Source: JAPLJC01 sp963697965
GTDB taxonomy: Bacteria > Desulfobacterota > Desulfobaccia > Desulfobaccales > 0-14-0-80-60-11
Reading direction: 5' to 3'
Assembly (NCBI GenBank): GCA_963697965.1
Contig: OY969108.1
Span: 3,100,001 to 3,164,000 of the forward strand
DNA length: 64,000 bases
Position 1 is the stretch's first letter, and every line of letters begins with the position of its first letter. The translations under genes and the position numbers were made by a program. Below the pieces are notes generated by a model. It had not been told where the DNA came from. It made no database searches and saw nothing but the letters and a program-made list of their open reading frames with translations. Shown in pieces: positions 60,028 to 64,000 of this stretch.

Positions 60028-60942
60028 TTAAGCCATGGCCTCTTCCTGGAGGGGAGTTTGCCCCCAGAGGGGCTGTCTCTCATGGCGGCCCGAAGGAATC
60101 CAAAGGCGCCAGTTGCTCTCCCGGCTCATGAGCAGTTGCAGGAAACTGAGGTGCAGTTCGTGGCTACCCTTGCCCACTTCCAGGTGGCCCAGGAGGGGCA
60201 GGCCCAGGAGGGCCATGTCCCCCATGGCGTCCAGGATCTTGTGGCGCACGCACTCTTCCGGAAACCTGAAGCCCCCGGGGTTCAGGACCCCTCCCTCATC
60301 CAGGACTACGGCGTTATCCAGGGAGCCGCCCCTGGCCAGGCCCCGCTTCTGTAGGAATTGGACCTCCTTGAGAAATCCGAAGGTGCGGGCCGGGGCGATT
60401 TCGCTCATGAAGTTCTCGGGGCGCAGCGGCACGGTATAGCGCTGCCGCCGGATGAGGGGATGCTCAAAGTCGATGTTGTAGGTGATGCGGGGCATCCCGG
60501 GCCTCACTCGCATCCATTGGTCCCCCTGGCGCAATTCCACAGTTTCCCGCACCATCAAGAAAGACCGGGGCCAGGCGAGGGAGCGCAGGCCGGCCTCGGC
60601 GATCATCCGGGAAAAGGGGGCGGCGCTGCCGTCCATGATTGGCAGCTCCGGACCGTGTACTTCCACCCGGGCATTGTCCACCCCCATCCCTCCCAGGGCC
60701 GCCAGCAGGTGCTCCACCGTGGACAGGGTGGTCCCGTTCTCCCCCAGGGAGGTGGCCCGGGTGCTGTCCACCACCCGGGAATAGTGGGCCCGAATCTGCG
60801 GCCGGCCCGGCAGGTCGGCGCGCACAAAGGAGACGCCCTGGTTGGCGGACGCCGGGTAGAGGGTCGCCTCCACCCGCCTGCCGGAGTGCAGGCCGATGCC
60901 GCTGAAACTTAAGGGCTGGGCCACAGTCTTTTGCCAGATCAT
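60028..60942 (-). CDS. lpxC: UDP-3-O-acyl-N-acetylglucosamine deacetylase
   Basis: 304 residues from ATG 60942, the usual LpxC length. It catalyses the committed step of lipid A synthesis. Zinc ligand H78 is in the TVEHLLAALGGMGVDN segment; the later pair is in RHKILDAMGDMALLG (H and D). TVAQPLSFSGIGLHSGR is the standard N-terminus. GAGGGGGA precedes the start. It shows that the organism has an LPS-bearing outer membrane. Longer readings upstream lack family similarity. Confidence 0.96.
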   Translation of the reverse strand: MIWQKTVAQPLSFSGIGLHSGRRVEATLYPASANQGVSFVRADLPGRPQIRAHYSRVVDSTRATSLGENGTTLSTVEHLLAALGGMGVDNARVEVHGPELPIMDGSAAPFSRMIAEAGLRSLAWPRSFLMVRETVELRQGDQWMRVRPGMPRITYNIDFEHPLIRRQRYTVPLRPENFMSEIAPARTFGFLKEVQFLQKRGLARGGSLDNAVVLDEGGVLNPGGFRFPEECVRHKILDAMGDMALLGLPLLGHLEVGKGSHELHLSFLQLLMSRESNWRLWIPSGRHERQPLWGQTPLQEEAMA

Positions 60943-61235
60943 AAATCCCCCTCGCCTCCACTGGTGCAATCCCCATGCCGGAGGGGCCGCGGCCAGAGGG
61001 TCAAGGCCGCGGCGCCCGGCCAAGTTGCCTGGATTCAGGCAGTTATCTCCTAAAAAACCGACTCCCCGCGAGAATCCTCCGCGGCGTTTTGCCAAAAAAG
61101 TTGCAAAAAAACCACAAACCCCGCCCTTTTGTAGCAAAACCCCCACAAAGGATAAACGGGCCGGGCGGGGAAGGCCAGGTGGCCCCAAGGTTAAGCTTCG
61201 GGACTCATTAGTCTCCTTTGGGCTTAACCATATGA

Positions 61236-62039
61236 TCAGGCGGGTTGTCCGGCCGGAGACGGCGCGGGCAGGATCTGATAGGTTAGATGGACTCTCCTGG
61301 AAAAACTGAGGTATGCATACCAAACACCGAAATACGAGAGAAAGGGTATCAGTCTGGAAATGGTATTAGCAAAACTTCCCGGACTCGCTCCCAGAGGAAA
61401 AACCATCACCGGCCGCAACGTAATGAGAAGCACCATCAGCAACAATTGGCTGATCAGGAAAAGCTTAACGGTCTTGACGGCGTTGGGTTTTAGCTGCCAC
61501 AGGCAGAGCCCGGCATAGAAACTGAATATAGCCAAAAAGCTCGTCGCCGCAATGACTCCCAGATGGTAGGCAGGCGAATGTCTGAATATGAATAACTGTA
61601 AGGAGCTGGCGCCGGGCAGGTACATTCCTAAGGCGGAACTGGCTTCGTAAATGGAGGAAAAGGGGATAATCAAAGTCAGATTAATACATAGAAACAACAG
61701 CCAGCCTCCAACTTCCTGCTCCCTGTCCTGGTGCGGGGGTATTTTCTCATAATCCAGCTTCAGGGTCGCCAGGGTTTTCAGGGAAGGCGCGGCCGGTCCC
61801 CGGAAGCCAACCGCCGGGACAGCCGGCCCCAGGCACTCGCCCGCGGGCGCCCCGCAACAGCTACAGGTATCGGCTTGCAGCGGTTGTGCCGGGACCGCGG
61901 CGCCCCGGGGGACAAAGCGATTGGCTATCCTTAAAAAGGCCCGTTTGACCTTAAAAAAGTAAAGCGCCGCGACCGGCAAACCCATGGAAATAAAAAAATC
62001 TCCGACGCCGCCGCATTGGCCACCGCAGAAGATGCACAT
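61236..62039 (-). CDS. DUF2569-type membrane protein with cysteine-rich head
   Basis: 267 residues. The N-terminus MCIFCGGQCGGVGDFF and a later CSCCGAPAGEC (about 58-68) are cysteine clusters that could bind zinc or iron. From about residue 105 there are four membrane spans (WLLFLCINLTLIIPFSSIYE onward), the DUF2569 pattern. Topology and role are unknown. A terminator of the upstream gene (62100) separates it, so it is probably transcribed alone. Confidence 0.65.
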   Translation of the reverse strand: MCIFCGGQCGGVGDFFISMGLPVAALYFFKVKRAFLRIANRFVPRGAAVPAQPLQADTCSCCGAPAGECLGPAVPAVGFRGPAAPSLKTLATLKLDYEKIPPHQDREQEVGGWLLFLCINLTLIIPFSSIYEASSALGMYLPGASSLQLFIFRHSPAYHLGVIAATSFLAIFSFYAGLCLWQLKPNAVKTVKLFLISQLLLMVLLITLRPVMVFPLGASPGSFANTISRLIPFLSYFGVWYAYLSFSRRVHLTYQILPAPSPAGQPA

Positions 62040-62092
62040 CTACACACCCCTTGCTTGCTATATTATATCCCCTTTCCGGCCATTTCCTCAAA

Positions 62093-62121
62093 TAAAATAG
62101 GGGCGGTCGGCAAACCGCCCC
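62093..62121 (-). terminator. Rho-independent terminator of the GH57 gene
   Basis: On the minus strand GGGGCGGT/ACCGCCCC (62100-62107 with 62114-62121) is followed by CTATTTTATTT. Confidence 0.65.
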
Positions 62122-62153
62122 GGGGATCAGGAGAATGTTTAACTTCTCTCCGC

Positions 62154-62181
62154 TGTTCGCTGTTTACTACTCACTGCTCAA
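62154..62181. repeat. Heptamer array downstream of the GH57 gene
   Basis: TGTTCGC, TGTTTAC, TACTCAC, TGCTCAA in 7-bp register. It shares the TGYTYAC consensus with the arrays at 62261 and 27812. Confidence 0.7.
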
Positions 62182-62260
62182 TTTCCCTGGCCCTCCCCCC
62201 AGCCACCTTCTCAAAAAAACGGGTTAAACTTCCGTTCGTGGCCCACAGTGGAGACGGAGC

Positions 62261-62288
62261 TGTTCACTGCTTACTGCTTACTGCAAAC
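62261..62288. repeat. Heptamer array just before the GH57 stop codon
   Basis: TGTTCAC, TGCTTAC, TGCTTAC, TGCAAAC in register, nine bases from the stop codon at 62298. Confidence 0.75.
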
Positions 62289-62297
62289 CCTCCCGCC

Positions 62298-64000
62298 TCA
62301 TTCGACCTCGGCCGGCGGGTACTGCAACCCGGCCCACCACCCGGGTTCCAGGTCCGGGAAGATGTCGTCCCGCTCTCGGCAGATTGAGAAAAAATTCCAA
62401 TCCTCCGGGGACAGGTCGCCCTCGGCGGCGTAGCGCCGGACCATGGCGGCCAGGCGCTTGAAGTCGTCGTGGTGCGTCACCAGCCGCAGTTCGGCATAAT
62501 CCCGGGCGCTGAAGGTGCTGATGAGGAACTGCCAGTCTGAGGACTCCAGGAGGAGGAGGGTGCGGCCACACTGCTTCAAGAGGTCCAGGAGGCGCGGGTC
62601 GGAGGCCCCGGCATAAAGCTTGGCCAGCTCTTCCATCTCCTGCTCCGCCGGATAAATATGGCGCCAGGTCCAGTCGTTCATTTCATTGAGCCAGATCCAG
62701 TGGTAGCCCCCTTCTCCCCAGGAGCCCTCCGGCAGGGAGATGACGTGCTGGGGAGCCGCTTTTTTCAGGAGCTCACTGCCGGGGCTGAGGCCCACCTGGG
62801 TGTGGGTCTGGAAGCGGCTCAGCACCTGGTAGACCCACTCCGGCCCCTCGAACCACCAATGGCCGATGAGTTCGGTGTCATAGGGGGCCACCACCATCCC
62901 CGGCCGGCCGTGCTGCTCGCGAAACTCCGTCAGGATCCCCACCACCATGGAGACGAAGTGTTCCGCCTGTTCGTGAATCCTGGGGGTGGTCCACTCCGGG
63001 TGGTAGGGCTGTTTGTCCGCCAGATCGGCCTTGGCGCTGGTTACCTGCCAGTAACGCAGCCCCCCCGGATAGCGTTTCTTGTGGAAGTCCAAATAATTGC
63101 CGTCGCCGGGATAGCCCCATTCGCCGCTCCACACCTGGAGGCCGGTCTTGGGGTCCCGGGTGAAGGCCGCCACCGGGCGCTTGCTCTCCGGCGCGGAACT
63201 CACCAGATAGACCTGGTAGGGGGATTTATCCTCTTCCTCCGGCCGTTCCTGGTACTGGGAGGCAAACCGCTCCCAGAGGCGCTCTAGGGCCTCGAAGCGA
63301 TCCTTGTAGACCCCGATGGCCCGGCCTCCCTTGAGGAGGTGGGAATCGATGAAGAAGTAATCGAGGCCATTCTCCGACAGAAACTCCTCCACCCCTTTGC
63401 GCAGCACCGGCTCCGTAGCCAGATCGGACAGGGGGGGGACCCAGCGGTAGCGGGGCCGGTAGGCGCATTCCGGCAGCCAGAAGCCCTTGGGTTCCCGGCC
63501 AAAGTGGCGGCGGTAAGCGGCCACTCCCTGTTTCACCTGGGCCTGCACCGCGGTGTCCCGGCCCAGCAGGGGTAGATACCCGTGGGTGGCGGCGGAGGTG
63601 ATAATTTCCAGCACCCCCTGGTCCATGAGCCCCCTAAAGACCTTCAGGAGGTCCTTGCCAAAATCCTCCTTGAAAACCCTTAGCAATCCCCGATGGTGGT
63701 CTTCCCACATCCGGGCCAGGGAGGCGAAGTGGCGATCGCCCAGCTTCTCAAAGGTGCGCAGGTCTTCTCCGGCCGCCTGGATCTTCGTCTCCAGATATTC
63801 CTCGAACTCCCGTTGGAAGGTCGGAGCGGCCAGCATCTCCGCCAAAATGGGGGTGATTCCCAGGGTCACCCCGGAAGTCAGGCCCTCGGCTGCCAGGCGG
63901 TTGAAGACCTGAAGCAGCGGGATGTAGGACTCCGCGGCGGCTTCATTGAGCCAATCCATGCCATGGGGCCAGTGGCCGTGGCCAATGACATAGGGGAGGT
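62298..64000 (-). CDS. Glycoside hydrolase family 57, 1,4-alpha-glucan branching enzyme type (5' end outside window)
   Basis: At least 566 residues; the frame stays open to the window end and reads HLPYVIGHGHWPHGMDWLNE, which is the family N-terminus, so only a few residues are missing. The catalytic nucleophile glutamate is in KGFWLPECAYRPRY (about 160 after MDWL) and the acid/base aspartate in VVAPYDTELIGHWWFEGPEW. The C-terminal helical DUF1957-type region follows (about 440-550). GH57 branching enzymes make alpha-1,6 branches in glycogen-like glucans in the cytoplasm. It ends with a terminator at 62093-62121. Confidence 0.93.
   Translation of the reverse strand, partial: LPYVIGHGHWPHGMDWLNEAAAESYIPLLQVFNRLAAEGLTSGVTLGITPILAEMLAAPTFQREFEEYLETKIQAAGEDLRTFEKLGDRHFASLARMWEDHHRGLLRVFKEDFGKDLLKVFRGLMDQGVLEIITSAATHGYLPLLGRDTAVQAQVKQGVAAYRRHFGREPKGFWLPECAYRPRYRWVPPLSDLATEPVLRKGVEEFLSENGLDYFFIDSHLLKGGRAIGVYKDRFEALERLWERFASQYQERPEEEDKSPYQVYLVSSAPESKRPVAAFTRDPKTGLQVWSGEWGYPGDGNYLDFHKKRYPGGLRYWQVTSAKADLADKQPYHPEWTTPRIHEQAEHFVSMVVGILTEFREQHGRPGMVVAPYDTELIGHWWFEGPEWVYQVLSRFQTHTQVGLSPGSELLKKAAPQHVISLPEGSWGEGGYHWIWLNEMNDWTWRHIYPAEQEMEELAKLYAGASDPRLLDLLKQCGRTLLLLESSDWQFLISTFSARDYAELRLVTHHDDFKRLAAMVRRYAAEGDLSPEDWNFFSICRERDDIFPDLEPGWWAGLQYPPAEVE

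Overview
The window looks like chromosome from a GC-rich, Gram-negative, anaerobic sulfate-reducing bacterium of the Desulfobacterota (former Deltaproteobacteria; a Desulfobacca/Syntrophobacter-type lineage is my best guess). The main reasons are the dissimilatory sulfate-activation and APS-reduction genes sat-aprB-aprA, an indolepyruvate:ferredoxin oxidoreductase pair, a coenzyme-B12-dependent ribonucleotide reductase, LpxC and outer-membrane efflux genes, and a MucR-type regulator. Apart from the two genes cut by the window edges, most genes are intact. Four are damaged or unusual at the DNA level: nrdJ has a one-base frameshift, a small gene has an in-frame amber codon, a permease changes frame seven times, and a TetR gene has no normal start codon.

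Layout. 1-2.3 kb: sulfate reduction (sat, aprB, aprA) under a recognisable promoter and palindrome. 2.4-9.7 kb: a ferritin-like/adenylate cyclase fusion, truA, argC, rplM-rpsI, a zinc-ribbon/SH3 envelope pair and fabH. 10.1-13.8 kb: nrdJ behind two NrdR-type boxes, then an AI-2E-type permease. 14-24.5 kb: a long minus-strand housekeeping run (SWIM protein, DUF374 acyltransferase, DUF1992, smpB, PTS enzyme I and HPr, rsmI, yraN, rnhB, rplS, trmD, rimM, khpA, rpsP, ffh). 24.8-29.7 kb: RNA repair (rtcB, archease) and iorB/iorA. 29.9-33 kb: a lone receiver, ParA with a coiled-coil partner, and MucR. 33.3-38.6 kb: a TetR-controlled ABC efflux operon (permease, ATPase, membrane fusion protein, outer-membrane factor). 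39-43.6 kb: TauE/SafE and DUF1634 membrane proteins, a DUF3786 Fe-S protein, a lone ABC ATPase and two small envelope proteins. 43.8-48.7 kb: an AT-richer branched-chain-amino-acid-type ABC importer, followed by an ADP-forming acyl-CoA synthetase (48.9-51.1 kb). 51.5-54.8 kb: a nitrilase-family, ThDP-enzyme and carboxymuconolactone-decarboxylase-family trio. 54.8-59.3 kb: an AT-rich patch (DUF4239, SGNH hydrolase, a gene remnant) and a broken xanthine/uracil permease. 59.4-64 kb: a glycine-zipper lipoprotein, lpxC, a DUF2569 membrane protein and the end of a GH57 glucan-branching enzyme.

The most unusual structure is between the genes. At least ten intergenic or gene-terminal sites carry degenerate tandem repeats in a strict 7-bp (sometimes 8-bp) register, often touching a stop codon. 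In iorA and iorB the heptamers have become part of the coding sequence. A second layer is a set of dispersed palindromic elements: 318 bp between ffh and rtcB hold five different ones, an exact 26-nt inverted pair brackets rtcB-archease-iorB, and a near-perfect 57-bp palindrome at 51.2 kb has a diverged relative at 55.95 kb. I found no tRNA, rRNA, CRISPR array, transposase or integrase.
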